The notes under the pieces are model-generated. The model had not been told where the DNA came from. It was given only the letters and a program-made list of their open reading frames with translations, and searched no databases. Below, in pieces: positions 1-5,576 of a stretch of DNA of 33,466 nucleotides (position 1 is its first letter; every line of letters begins with the position of its first letter). The translations under genes were made by a program, and so were the position numbers. The stretch comes from a virus: positions 1 through 33,466 of the IMG/VR virus record IMGVR_UViG_3300047476_000243, one strand, 5' to 3'.

Positions 1-54
1 CTACAAGAATTAGGTGATTCTGTTGATGCTATGTTGCACTCTTTGAGTGTGTGA
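1..54 (+). CDS. 3' end of an upstream gene (partial)
   Basis: The first 54 bases read open in frame 1 for 17 residues and stop at TGA (52-54), so this is probably the tail of a gene that begins before the window. The visible C-terminus (ending DAMLHSLSV) is too short to identify. Its last codons overlap both a short hairpin (36-50) and the putative promoter of the clamp gene. Confidence 0.5.
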   Translation, partial: LQELGDSVDAMLHSLSV

Positions 55-62
55 TTTATACT
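34..62 (+). promoter_or_regulatory. Putative sigma70-type promoter for the sliding clamp gene
   Basis: TTGCAC (34-39) and TATACT (57-62) are separated by 17 bases, which fits a host sigma70 promoter. Transcription would start near base 69, giving a leader of about 20 bases with a TTTGGAG ribosome site before the clamp ATG at 91. The same -35 hexamer, TTGCAC, precedes the primase gene. The site overlaps the end of the preceding gene. It is called from sequence only. Confidence 0.45.
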
Positions 63-90
63 ATGTTTTCTTATTATTTTGGAGTAAATT

Positions 91-789
91 ATGAAGTTAT
101 CTAAACAAACATTAGATATTATTAAAAGCTTTTCTATGATTAATCAAGGCATTTTGATTAGAAAAGGTAATGTTTTAAAAACAGTGTCAACACAAAAAAA
201 CGTTATGGCTGTAGCTACTATTGAAGAAACTCTTGAAAATGAATTTGCAGTATATAATTTAAATGAATTTTTATCAGTTCTATCTAGTTCAGCAAGTGGT
301 GATGTTGACCTTAAAGAACAAAAGTTTGAAATGTCTGATGATTTTTTCACAATCTATTCTAAAAAAGATACTCGAAGACTTCATTACGGTAAAGCTTCAG
401 AAAGTATGATTATTACTCCTCCTGAAAAAGATATTGTTTTTCCTGATATTGAATTAACGTTAACTATACAAGAAGATACACTAACATGGATTTTAACTCA
501 AGCATCAAACTTGAGATTGAATACTGTTGCTATCAAGTCAGACGGAAAAGAAGTTTTAATAGCGACTCATGATTCAACAAATGCTGTTATTCATAGTGCC
601 GATGAAACAATTGGTGAAGGTAATGGTGACAAATTTGAGTTTATTCTAAAAATGGATTGTTTAACTTTATTACCTGGTGATTATGATATTGCATTATCAT
701 CTAAAGGTGTTTCTCATTGGAAAAATAAAAATATTCCTCTTGAGTATTGGATTACAACCGAAAAAGGTTCTTTTTATCAAAAGGCATAA
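91..789 (+). CDS. 45: Sliding clamp, DNA polymerase accessory protein (gp45)
   Basis: This is the ring-shaped processivity factor that tethers the phage polymerase to DNA. In T4 it also activates late transcription. The protein has 232 residues against 228 in T4. Its N-terminus (MKLSKQTLDIIKSFSMINQG) lines up with T4 gp45 (MKLSKDT..LLKNFATINSG), and the pattern continues through the YNLNEFLSVLS segment. A good GGAG ribosome site precedes the ATG. It is followed by a small gene, a terminator and then the clamp loader gene, the usual T4-like order. If the TATAAATA motifs in this window are true late promoters, the clamp probably takes part in their activation, as in T4 (inference). Identity is very likely. 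Confidence 0.95.
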   Translation: MKLSKQTLDIIKSFSMINQGILIRKGNVLKTVSTQKNVMAVATIEETLENEFAVYNLNEFLSVLSSSASGDVDLKEQKFEMSDDFFTIYSKKDTRRLHYGKASESMIITPPEKDIVFPDIELTLTIQEDTLTWILTQASNLRLNTVAIKSDGKEVLIATHDSTNAVIHSADETIGEGNGDKFEFILKMDCLTLLPGDYDIALSSKGVSHWKNKNIPLEYWITTEKGSFYQKA

Positions 790-792
790 AAT

Positions 793-996
793 ATGTTAGT
801 ATATGTTAATTGTGTTTCAGGTGAAACTGAATATAATGTAGCAATCAATCCTAGTCATGTTGTATCAGTTATTGAGATTAAACCAAGCGAATTGGTTACA
901 TACAAATCATTGATTACCTTGACAACAGGTAGAGAGCATTTCACCAATGAAAACTATTTAGAATTAGTTGGTAGATTTTCAGCCGCACTCAATTGA
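793..996 (+). CDS. Small conserved-looking protein between clamp and clamp loader
   Basis: This 67-residue protein starts four bases after the clamp stop and so is probably translated from the same message. It reads as a compact mostly beta protein with a central ITLTTGREHF turn and a C-terminal helix (YLELVGRFSAAL). That layout faintly resembles small FlbD-like domains, but I do not recognise it with confidence. Its stop codon (994-996) lies inside a perfect 16-base palindrome (985-1000), just before a strong terminator. Its place in the clamp operon hints at a link with replication, which is inference only. Confidence 0.75.
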   Translation: MLVYVNCVSGETEYNVAINPSHVVSVIEIKPSELVTYKSLITLTTGREHFTNENYLELVGRFSAALN

Positions 997-1000
997 GTGC
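985..1000 (+). repeat. Perfect 16-base palindrome at gene end
   Basis: GCACTCAATTGAGTGC is a perfect inverted repeat that contains the stop codon of the preceding gene. The same GCACTC/GAGTGC arms recur at 36-50 (one G-U pair) and 12930-12946, each time with a different loop. It could be an RNA hairpin shielding the message end, or a protein-binding site. Confidence 0.6.
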
Positions 1001-1005
1001 ATTTA

Positions 1006-1047
1006 ACACCGCATCATGCACCACTTGATATGATGCGGTGTCTTTTT
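1006..1047 (+). terminator. Rho-independent terminator after the clamp operon
   Basis: A perfect 12-base-pair stem (1006-1017 with 1030-1041, ACACCGCATCAT against ATGATGCGGTGT) closes a 12-base loop and is followed by CTTTTT. This is a textbook intrinsic terminator. It lies just upstream of the clamp loader start and should limit read-through from the clamp gene, so gp44 may be expressed separately or at a lower level. Confidence 0.85.
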
Positions 1048-1061
1048 ATTATGGAGTTAGT

Positions 1062-2006
1062 ATGATTGAAAAAATTGAAAATAAATTTCTTTGGGTTGAG
1101 GCGTATCGACCTAACAAGATTGACGACTGTGTTCTTCCTGAACGTTTAAAAGTTCCCTTTAAAGAATATGTAGTATCAAAATCTATTCCAAACTTAATGT
1201 TGGCTGGCAGTGCAGGTGTTGGTAAAACAACTGTAGCTAAAGCTTTATGTGAAGAGATTGATTGTGATTATATTGTAATCAACGGTTCTAGTAATCGTGG
1301 TATCGATATGGTTAGAACTACAGTAACAGGATATGCATCAACAATTTCTCTTAAGCGTACCAGAAAAGTTGTTATTATTGATGAGGCTGATTACTTAACT
1401 ACAGAGGCTCAAGCCGCTTTTCGTAATCTTATCGAAGAGTTTTCAGATAACTGTTCATTCATCTTTACATGTAACTATAAAGAAAAAATCATTGAGCCTA
1501 TTCATTCGAGATGTGCTGTGATTGACTTTAGATTGAATAAAGAAGAAAAGACAAAGATGGCTAGTCTATTCTTTAAACGTATTCAACAAATTCTAGAGAT
1601 TGAAAAAGTTGATGCTAACGAGAAAGTTGTTGCTGAAGTTATTAAAAAACATTTCCCTGATTTTAGACGAGTATTAAATGAATTACAAAGATTCTCAAAA
1701 TATGGAAAGATTGATGTTGGTGTATTGACACAGTTAAAAGAAGAAGACGTTGAGAATGTTATCGAATTTTTAAAGAATAAAGATTTTGCTTCTATGAAGC
1801 GATGGTTAGCTAATAGTGATTATGAATCAACAACACTGTACAGAAAACTTTTTGATTCATTGTATGAGAAAGTGGAAGCTAGATATATTCCTAGTTTAGT
1901 GATTACTCTAGCTGATTATCAATATAAACATGCTTTTGTAGCGGATAGTCAATTAAATGATTTAGCTATGTTAACTATGATTATGATGGAAGCGGAGTTT
2001 AAATAA
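1062..2006 (+). CDS. 44: Clamp loader large subunit, AAA+ ATPase (gp44)
   Basis: This is the ATPase subunit that, with gp62, opens and loads the gp45 ring onto primed DNA. From the ATG at 1062 the protein has 314 residues (T4 gp44 has 319). It carries Walker A GSAGVGKTT (residues 49-57), Walker B VVIIDEAD (103-110) and the SRC arginine-finger motif (HSRCAVIDF). A GTG at 1038 in the same frame lies inside the terminator, so I chose 1062, which has a GGAG ribosome site at 1053-1056. Its stop overlaps the start of the next gene (TAATG). The partner gp62 is encoded about 1 kb downstream, after two intervening genes. Confidence 0.95.
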   Translation: MIEKIENKFLWVEAYRPNKIDDCVLPERLKVPFKEYVVSKSIPNLMLAGSAGVGKTTVAKALCEEIDCDYIVINGSSNRGIDMVRTTVTGYASTISLKRTRKVVIIDEADYLTTEAQAAFRNLIEEFSDNCSFIFTCNYKEKIIEPIHSRCAVIDFRLNKEEKTKMASLFFKRIQQILEIEKVDANEKVVAEVIKKHFPDFRRVLNELQRFSKYGKIDVGVLTQLKEEDVENVIEFLKNKDFASMKRWLANSDYESTTLYRKLFDSLYEKVEARYIPSLVITLADYQYKHAFVADSQLNDLAMLTMIMMEAEFK

Positions 2007-2491
2007 TGTATACAGACTTATGGGGAGATGAACATTTGGAATCCAATGATTATGCTGATGAGATTATTCAAAAATTAAATCAAGCCACAGAAATTGCTTT
2101 TTCACCAAACTACGACACTGCCGCTGGAGTAATTTTAAATCCATCTGAGTCGTATTTGGTTGAAAATGGATTTCATTGTATCTACAGAAATGGTGTTCCA
2201 ATGTATGTTGGATATGCTGGTGCTAACAACTCAACTCGTGCTAGACTTGGTCGATTTCTTTCTGTTGCTAGAGGTGTGAATAGAGATGATGAAGGTCATG
2301 GTGGTGCTGAACGCTACTTAAAAATGTTCGAGAATCAAAATGTTGATTTGTTTGCAGGTCTCACTGTACGTGCTGTAGAATATTTTGCAGGTCAAGATAT
2401 CATGGTAAGAATGGATGATATAGCTGAAGATATTGCGGTAAAGATTAATGCAGTCTTAAACAATAAGGTGTATTCTTATGGAAAAAGTTAG
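2006..2491 (+). CDS. GIY-YIG-like protein, possible endonuclease
   Basis: The 161-residue product contains CIYRNGVPMYVGYAG (about residues 58-72) followed by RARLGRF. This matches the core of GIY-YIG nucleases, with a CIY/YVG version of the name motif and a following arginine. The rest is unfamiliar, and I cannot assign the metal-binding glutamate with certainty, though VRAVEYF (about 120-126) is a candidate. It starts inside the gp44 stop codon and its end overlaps the next gene by 14 bases, so it is locked into the clamp loader operon. It could be a repair or host-DNA nuclease, or a domesticated homing-type enzyme. Confidence 0.7.
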   Translation: MYTDLWGDEHLESNDYADEIIQKLNQATEIAFSPNYDTAAGVILNPSESYLVENGFHCIYRNGVPMYVGYAGANNSTRARLGRFLSVARGVNRDDEGHGGAERYLKMFENQNVDLFAGLTVRAVEYFAGQDIMVRMDDIAEDIAVKINAVLNNKVYSYGKS

Positions 2492-3029
2492 TGAAGTTGA
2501 AAAGTTAAAAAGAGATATAAAGATATCTCAACTAGGACAATGCGGAGAAAAGATAATTAGAAATATGTTATCTTCTCAAGGTGGAGTTTATATAGAAGAT
2601 TCTATCGATTTGTATGATAGTACAAAAGATATGGTTGTCTATGATATATCTGTTAAAGATATAGATAGGGATTCAATAACATTAAATGTTAATGGTATTA
2701 CTGTCGAAGTTAAAACACAAGTACCTTATATTAAAGATAAATGTTTAAGTATTAGAACGAATCAAATAACAAAATGTCGAAACGTAGACGAATTATATTT
2801 TGTTGCTGTTCCTAGTGCTAGGTATCCATCGATTCTTACAGGTTGGATTTATAAAGTAGACCCTAAAAATTTTGTTGTTGGTGAAAAATATAAAAAACCA
2901 GACAAGTATACTGGAAAAGATAGATGGATGTATCCTATCGCTATAAAACAACCTGCGGTAACTAGAGTTAGAGCATTGACCGAACAAGAAATAGAAGAAT
3001 TGATGTCACACTCAATGTCTGGAAAATAA
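2478..3029 (+). CDS. Possible PD-(D/E)XK-type nuclease, unknown role
   Basis: This protein has 183 residues. It opens with a charged helix containing GQCGEKIIRNML, then two acidic strands (IEDSIDLYD, VVYDISVKDID), then VTVEVKTQVPY-like text around residues 75-85. An early Glu, a central Asp and an E-V-K triad fit the layout of restriction-like PD-(D/E)XK folds, but there is no family-level match I can name. It sits between the two clamp loader subunits and is followed directly by gp62. The start ATG at 2478 has an AAGG ribosome site and lies inside the preceding gene. The nuclease call is inference from a short motif. Confidence 0.6.
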   Translation: MEKVSEVEKLKRDIKISQLGQCGEKIIRNMLSSQGGVYIEDSIDLYDSTKDMVVYDISVKDIDRDSITLNVNGITVEVKTQVPYIKDKCLSIRTNQITKCRNVDELYFVAVPSARYPSILTGWIYKVDPKNFVVGEKYKKPDKYTGKDRWMYPIAIKQPAVTRVRALTEQEIEELMSHSMSGK

Positions 3030-3416
3030 ATGAGTAAACCATTTGATTATGTTAATGAGATTCTTTTAGGAAAAAAGAATTTGATTGTTGATAGAGAAAC
3101 TGAGAAGGAATATAATCCTTATCTTACTAATAAAGCACTAGCCAATCATTTAGACTGTATAGGTTTTGCTAATATGATGAATGAAAGACCTCATCTAGAC
3201 AATAAGTTACAGTTTTTATATTTTATAAATACCGTGAGGTCTAAGAAAAGACCGTTCAATAAGTGGGATAAAGCTGAGAAGCTTGAAGATTTGGAATGCG
3301 TCAAAACATATTATGGCTATTCTGATTCTAAAGCTAAACAAGCACTTCAACTACTTACGGAAGAACAAATCCAAATAATAAGAAAAAAAACCGATATTGG
3401 TGGATTAAGGAAATAA
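3030..3416 (+). CDS. 62: Clamp loader small subunit (gp62)
   Basis: This is the non-ATPase partner of gp44 in the clamp loader complex. At 128 residues it is much shorter than T4 gp62 (187) but about the size of the version in marine T4-like phages. From memory it shares with them the block HLDNKLQFLYFINTVRSKKR followed by FNKW, then KTYYGYSDSKAKQALQLL and a C-terminal GG. The start follows the preceding stop directly, and only one base separates its stop from regA. A TATAAATA string inside it (3224-3231) is probably coincidental. The call rests on family resemblance plus the operon position. Confidence 0.85.
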   Translation: MSKPFDYVNEILLGKKNLIVDRETEKEYNPYLTNKALANHLDCIGFANMMNERPHLDNKLQFLYFINTVRSKKRPFNKWDKAEKLEDLECVKTYYGYSDSKAKQALQLLTEEQIQIIRKKTDIGGLRK

Positions 3417-3417
3417 A

Positions 3418-3822
3418 ATGATTGACATTTCTAGTTTTGTTGAGGTAAAACTCAAAGAACCAGATGACTTTTTAAAAGTGCGAGAAACATTATCACGTAT
3501 AGGTGTAGCTTCAAGAACAGATAAAGTGTTGTATCAATCTTGTCATATATTACATAAACAAGGTAAATATTACATCACACATTTTAAAGAGTTGTTTGCA
3601 CTTGATGATAGACCATCAAGTTTAGATGAAAACGACATACTGAGACGTAATGCGATTGCTAAGTTGTTATCTGATTGGGGTTTAGTAACTATTGCTAATC
3701 CTGAAATTATGGCGGACAAAATTGGTCCATTACATCAAATTAAAGTTATTTCATACAAAGAACGTAATGAGTGGGAACTTGTAAGTAAATATAATATCGG
3801 TAAGAAAAAGACTGATTATTAA
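3418..3822 (+). CDS. regA: RegA translational repressor
   Basis: RegA binds ribosome sites of phage early mRNAs and blocks their translation. The 134-residue product closely follows T4 RegA (122 residues). LKEPDDFLKVRETLSRIG, DKVLYQSCHIL, KYYITHFKE and LLSDWGLV all have obvious T4 counterparts, as does the C-terminal EWELVSKYNIG. Here the N-terminus is about eight residues longer than in T4, and the C-terminus carries a short basic KKKTDY tail. Its stop (3820-3822) is only a few bases before the tmRNA acceptor half, so the regA message and the tmRNA precursor may share a transcript. Confidence 0.95.
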   Translation: MIDISSFVEVKLKEPDDFLKVRETLSRIGVASRTDKVLYQSCHILHKQGKYYITHFKELFALDDRPSSLDENDILRRNAIAKLLSDWGLVTIANPEIMADKIGPLHQIKVISYKERNEWELVSKYNIGKKKTDY

Positions 3823-3897
3823 GAAAACGACGTAAACTCTAAAGTAAGGCATGTTGGACGGCGGTTCGATTCCGCCCATCTCCACCAAAGGTATATT

Positions 3898-4065
3898 ATG
3901 AGAATTTTTAGCAAAGAATATCTAGAGTTTGAACAAAAGCATTTAAAAGAATTAGAAGAACTCTATTATGAAACGTATGATGAAGATTTACGACAAGTTA
4001 TTCTTAAAGCTAGAGAAGTTTTAAAGTGTATCTTTGATGGGGATGACCAGGTTTCGACAGCGTGA
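3898..4065 (+). CDS. Small reading frame inside the tmRNA intervening segment
   Basis: A 55-residue frame starts at ATG 3898, with AAAGG (3887-3891) six bases before it, and stops at TGA 4063-4065. It fills nearly the whole segment between the tmRNA acceptor CCA and coding half. Its last nine codons, including the stop, run through the first 27 bases of the mature tmRNA 5' end. The product is acidic and helical (KHLKELEELYYETYDED in the middle), with no motif I recognise. Processing of the tmRNA precursor would cut this message, so expression of protein and RNA may be mutually exclusive. It may be real or a chance opening; the ribosome site favours real. Confidence 0.5.
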   Translation: MRIFSKEYLEFEQKHLKELEELYYETYDEDLRQVILKAREVLKCIFDGDDQVSTA

Positions 4066-4119
4066 GATAGGATAAGAGCGTCCGTGGAAATAACACGTTA
4101 AAGTTAATCAAATATAACT

Positions 4120-4152
4120 GCAAACGATGAGTTATACGCTGTAGCGGCTTAG
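4120..4152 (+). other. tmRNA proteolysis-tag reading frame (ANDELYAVAA)
   Basis: Starting at the resume codon GCA (4120), the codons read ANDELYAVAA and stop at TAG (4150-4152). The E. coli tag is (A)ANDENYALAA, so only two positions differ, and the AVAA/ALAA-type end is the usual ClpXP degron. The conserved U and A at -5 and -4 before the resume codon are present (TAACT then GCA). An imperfect hairpin (4141-4160) encloses the stop codon, as helix P5 does in other tmRNAs. Confidence 0.92.
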
Positions 4153-4168
4153 TCCACTACTGAGTTTT

Positions 4169-4205
4169 GCTGGTTTGACTTGGAAACAGAACAAATCAGC
4201 TTTTT
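4169..4205 (+). terminator. Hairpin and T-run closing the tmRNA gene
   Basis: GCTGGTTTG (4169-4177) pairs with CAAATCAGC (4192-4200) over nine base pairs with one G-U. It closes a 14-base loop and is followed by TTTTT (4201-4205). It reads as an intrinsic terminator, though it could also be the last helix of the tmRNA coding piece. A ribosome site (AAAGGAG) for the next small gene follows immediately. Confidence 0.7.
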
Positions 4206-4221
4206 AATAAAGGAGTAATAT

Positions 4222-4335
4222 ATGTTAGAAACTTTATTTTGGGTACTAGTTGGGGCATTCATTGGTTGGCACGTTGAGCAACCAGCATGGGCAAAAACAT
4301 TGAAAGCAAAAGTTTTAGGACTTTTTGGTAAATAG
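4222..4335 (+). CDS. 37-residue membrane peptide downstream of the tmRNA
   Basis: ATG 4222 follows a near-consensus AAAGGAG ribosome site (4210-4216). The frame runs 37 residues: a hydrophobic stretch (LFWVLVGAFIGW, residues 5-16), then a Trp/Pro segment and a basic helix (KTLKAKVLGLFGK). It looks like a single-pass or surface-lying membrane peptide. The function is unknown. The strong ribosome site and the tight fit between the tmRNA and the Hsp20 promoter support it as a gene. Its stop lies just before the late promoter at 4338. Confidence 0.65.
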   Translation: MLETLFWVLVGAFIGWHVEQPAWAKTLKAKVLGLFGK

Positions 4336-4337
4336 AT

Positions 4338-4345
4338 TATAAATA
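4338..4345 (+). promoter_or_regulatory. T4-type late promoter for the Hsp20 gene
   Basis: TATAAATA is the exact T4 late promoter -10 consensus, which needs no -35. Transcription would start near 4351, giving a structured leader of about 75 bases before the Hsp20 ATG at 4427. The site lies between genes. Matching elements occur at 12891 and 20043, and one-mismatch versions at 23673 and 25954. Confidence 0.65.
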
Positions 4346-4348
4346 AGT

Positions 4349-4418
4349 TTGTCAGTTCTTTAAAAACTGACAACTATGCCTTCGGGGTAGATTTAATTTA
4401 ACACTCGCTTAATAGGAG
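4349..4418 (+). promoter_or_regulatory. ROSE-like RNA thermometer in the Hsp20 leader
   Basis: The leader can fold into three successive hairpins. The first is a perfect stem, TTGTCAGTT (4349-4357) with AACTGACAA (4365-4373). The second is short and imperfect (4374-4390) with a CCTTCGG core. The third pairs CTCGCT (4404-4409) with the ribosome site AGGAG (4414-4418), leaving one G (4407) unpaired and a UAAU loop. The UYGCU-against-AGGA arrangement with a bulged G is the signature of ROSE thermometers upstream of small heat-shock genes. Melting on warming would expose the ribosome site. The structure is inferred by eye. Confidence 0.6.
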
Positions 4419-4426
4419 AAATTAGC

Positions 4427-4912
4427 ATGACAAACGTAAGACGTATTTCTGTAAATACACTCGGCAATCTGCCACACTCAATCGGCTTCGAAAATGTTAT
4501 CAATCAGATTGATGCATTATTCGACTTCAACAAATCAGTTCCATCTTATCCACCCCACAATGTAATCAAGATAAATGATTATAAGTATATTGTGCAATTT
4601 GCACTTGCAGGTTTCACTAAGGATGAGATAGAATTACAAATAGAAGATAGTAAACTCATTGTCAAAGGCAACAAGAAAGAGCCTACGTCTGATGTAGAAT
4701 ATCTTCACAAAGGAATCGGCACTAGAGCATTCACTAAATCAATCCCTATCATTGATACGGTTGAAGTTGAATATGCTAGTTACGAAGATGGTATCTTACA
4801 TGTAGGATTAGTCAATAATATTCCAGAACATAAGAAACCTAAGAAGATTGAAATTCAATCAGGCGTTAATGTAGTTGAAGTAAAAGATACTAAGAAGTTA
4901 TTAGTAGAGTAA
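4427..4912 (+). CDS. hsp20: Small heat-shock protein, Hsp20/alpha-crystallin family
   Basis: Hsp20 chaperones bind unfolding proteins without using ATP. The 161-residue product has an N-terminal arm with FENVINQIDALFDF, then an alpha-crystallin domain (about residues 40-135): NVIKINDYKYIVQFALAGF, IELQIEDSKLIVKG, and the conserved ASYEDGILHVGL strand. Hsp20 genes are common in T4-like phages of aquatic bacteria. It has its own late promoter and a leader that probably acts as a thermometer. The ribosome site AGGAG is eight bases before the ATG. It may help virion assembly late in infection (inference). Confidence 0.93.
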   Translation: MTNVRRISVNTLGNLPHSIGFENVINQIDALFDFNKSVPSYPPHNVIKINDYKYIVQFALAGFTKDEIELQIEDSKLIVKGNKKEPTSDVEYLHKGIGTRAFTKSIPIIDTVEVEYASYEDGILHVGLVNNIPEHKKPKKIEIQSGVNVVEVKDTKKLLVE

Positions 4913-4922
4913 TTTAAACAAC

Positions 4923-4943
4923 GGGTGCAGTCAATCTGCACCC
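4923..4943 (+). other. Hairpin after the Hsp20 gene
   Basis: GGGTGCAG (4923-4930) and CTGCACCC (4936-4943) form a perfect eight-base-pair stem with a TCAAT loop, ten bases after the Hsp20 stop. No T-run follows (TCATATA), so it is a weak terminator at best. It could instead protect the 3' end of the message. Confidence 0.5.
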
Positions 4944-4960
4944 TCATATAGGTGATTATT

Positions 4961-5128
4961 ATGAAAATGAATGCAACATTCAAAATGTCAAAACCAATTA
5001 AACGTATGCTATCAACCTTATCAGGTGATGCACGTACAGTTTTCAAAAAAGAAATGATTCAAGCAGAATATGCTCGAAGTATCAATGAGCGTGTCATTCT
5101 AACAGGTCGTGAACCTAAAGAAAAATAA
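4961..5128 (+). CDS. Small basic protein upstream of dCMP deaminase
   Basis: This 55-residue frame starts at ATG 4961 after GGTGATTATT. It is rich in Lys/Arg and Met (KMSKPIKRMLSTLSGDART, then FKKEMIQAEYARSINERV). From memory, similar short basic proteins occur in other T4-like phages of aquatic bacteria, but I know of no function. One base separates its TAA (5126-5128) from the deaminase ATG at 5130, which suggests translational coupling. Composition matches the neighbours. Confidence 0.75.
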   Translation: MKMNATFKMSKPIKRMLSTLSGDARTVFKKEMIQAEYARSINERVILTGREPKEK

Positions 5129-5129
5129 A

Positions 5130-5576
5130 ATGAAATTAAAGTGGATTAACGCTTACATAGACACAGCAGAACGATTTGCTGAATTGTCTAGTGCTAGGCG
5201 TTTAAAAGTTGGTTCTATTATTGTCAAAGAGAATAGAATTATCAGCATTGGTTACAATGGTATGCCAGCAGGTTGGGATAATGATTGTGAGTATAAAGAT
5301 TACAACAGTCTTCATGATTCAAATTATTTTGAATTAAAAACCAGACCTGAAGTTCTTCATGCAGAAGAGAACGCTCTTATCAAACTAGCACGTGATGGTG
5401 AGTCTGGTAAAGATGCTTCGTTATTCGTTACTCATGCACCTTGTATTCAGTGTGCTAAATTAATTTATGGTGCTGGTATTAAAGATGTATATTACAAGCA
5501 TACATATAGAGATACAGCAGGACTTGATTTTCTTTTCAAGTGTGGAATTTCAATAACTAAAATAGGAGAAAAATAA
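5130..5576 (+). CDS. cd: dCMP deaminase
   Basis: The enzyme converts dCMP to dUMP, the substrate for thymidylate synthesis by the ThyX encoded at 30077. From ATG 5130 it has 148 residues. The zinc site is clear: H78-A-E80 (VLHAEENAL) and P104-C105-x-x-C108 (PCIQCAKLI). The N-terminal KVGSIIVKENRIISIGYNG strand pair is typical of ComEB/dCMP deaminases, as is a substrate region with WDNDCEY. A GTG at 5109 extends the frame but lies inside the preceding gene, so I prefer 5130. The endolysin gene follows directly. Confidence 0.92.
   Translation: MKLKWINAYIDTAERFAELSSARRLKVGSIIVKENRIISIGYNGMPAGWDNDCEYKDYNSLHDSNYFELKTRPEVLHAEENALIKLARDGESGKDASLFVTHAPCIQCAKLIYGAGIKDVYYKHTYRDTAGLDFLFKCGISITKIGEK

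Larger units (their letters stand above)
3829..4205 (+). ncRNA. ssrA: Circularly permuted tmRNA gene (ssrA), acceptor half first
   Basis: tmRNA rescues ribosomes stalled on broken messages. The normal 3' part comes first: a perfect T-arm (GGCGG 3860-3864, loop TTCGATT, CCGCC 3872-3876), acceptor strand CATCTCC (3877-3883), A and encoded CCA (3885-3887). The normal 5' part begins at GGGGATG (4039-4045). The two strands form a complete 7-bp acceptor stem across 151 intervening bases. The third pair is G-U, the alanine identity signal, and the discriminator is A. GGTTTCGACAG and GGACGGCGG match the tRNA-like consensus. Short complements (4075-4078 with 3837-3840, and 4079-4082 with 3829-3832) could form helix P2. 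The tag frame is at 4120-4152 and a terminator-like hairpin ends the gene. Outer ends are approximate. Mature RNA would be two pieces. Confidence 0.93.

Noticed and set aside
1038-1061. GTG 1038 as the start of gp44
   Set aside because: It sits in the terminator stem with no ribosome site. ATG 1062 has GGAG nearby and gives a T4-like N-terminus and length.
3224-3231. TATAAATA inside the gp62 gene as a late promoter
   Set aside because: It lies within a conserved coding segment about 190 bases before regA, an early gene in T4. In AT-rich coding DNA the match is probably chance.
3855-3887. The CCA-ending element as part of an ordinary tRNA
   Set aside because: There is no upstream 5' acceptor strand or anticodon arm. 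Its acceptor strand instead pairs with GGGGATG 151 bases downstream, next to tmRNA-specific sequence and a tag frame.
4149-4373. Minus-strand reading frame of 74 codons
   Set aside because: It is antisense to the tmRNA coding half, the 37-residue gene and the Hsp20 leader, and its sequence resembles no known protein.
4923-4943. Hairpin after Hsp20 as an intrinsic terminator
   Set aside because: The stem is perfect, but TCATATA follows instead of a T-run, so I list it only as a hairpin.
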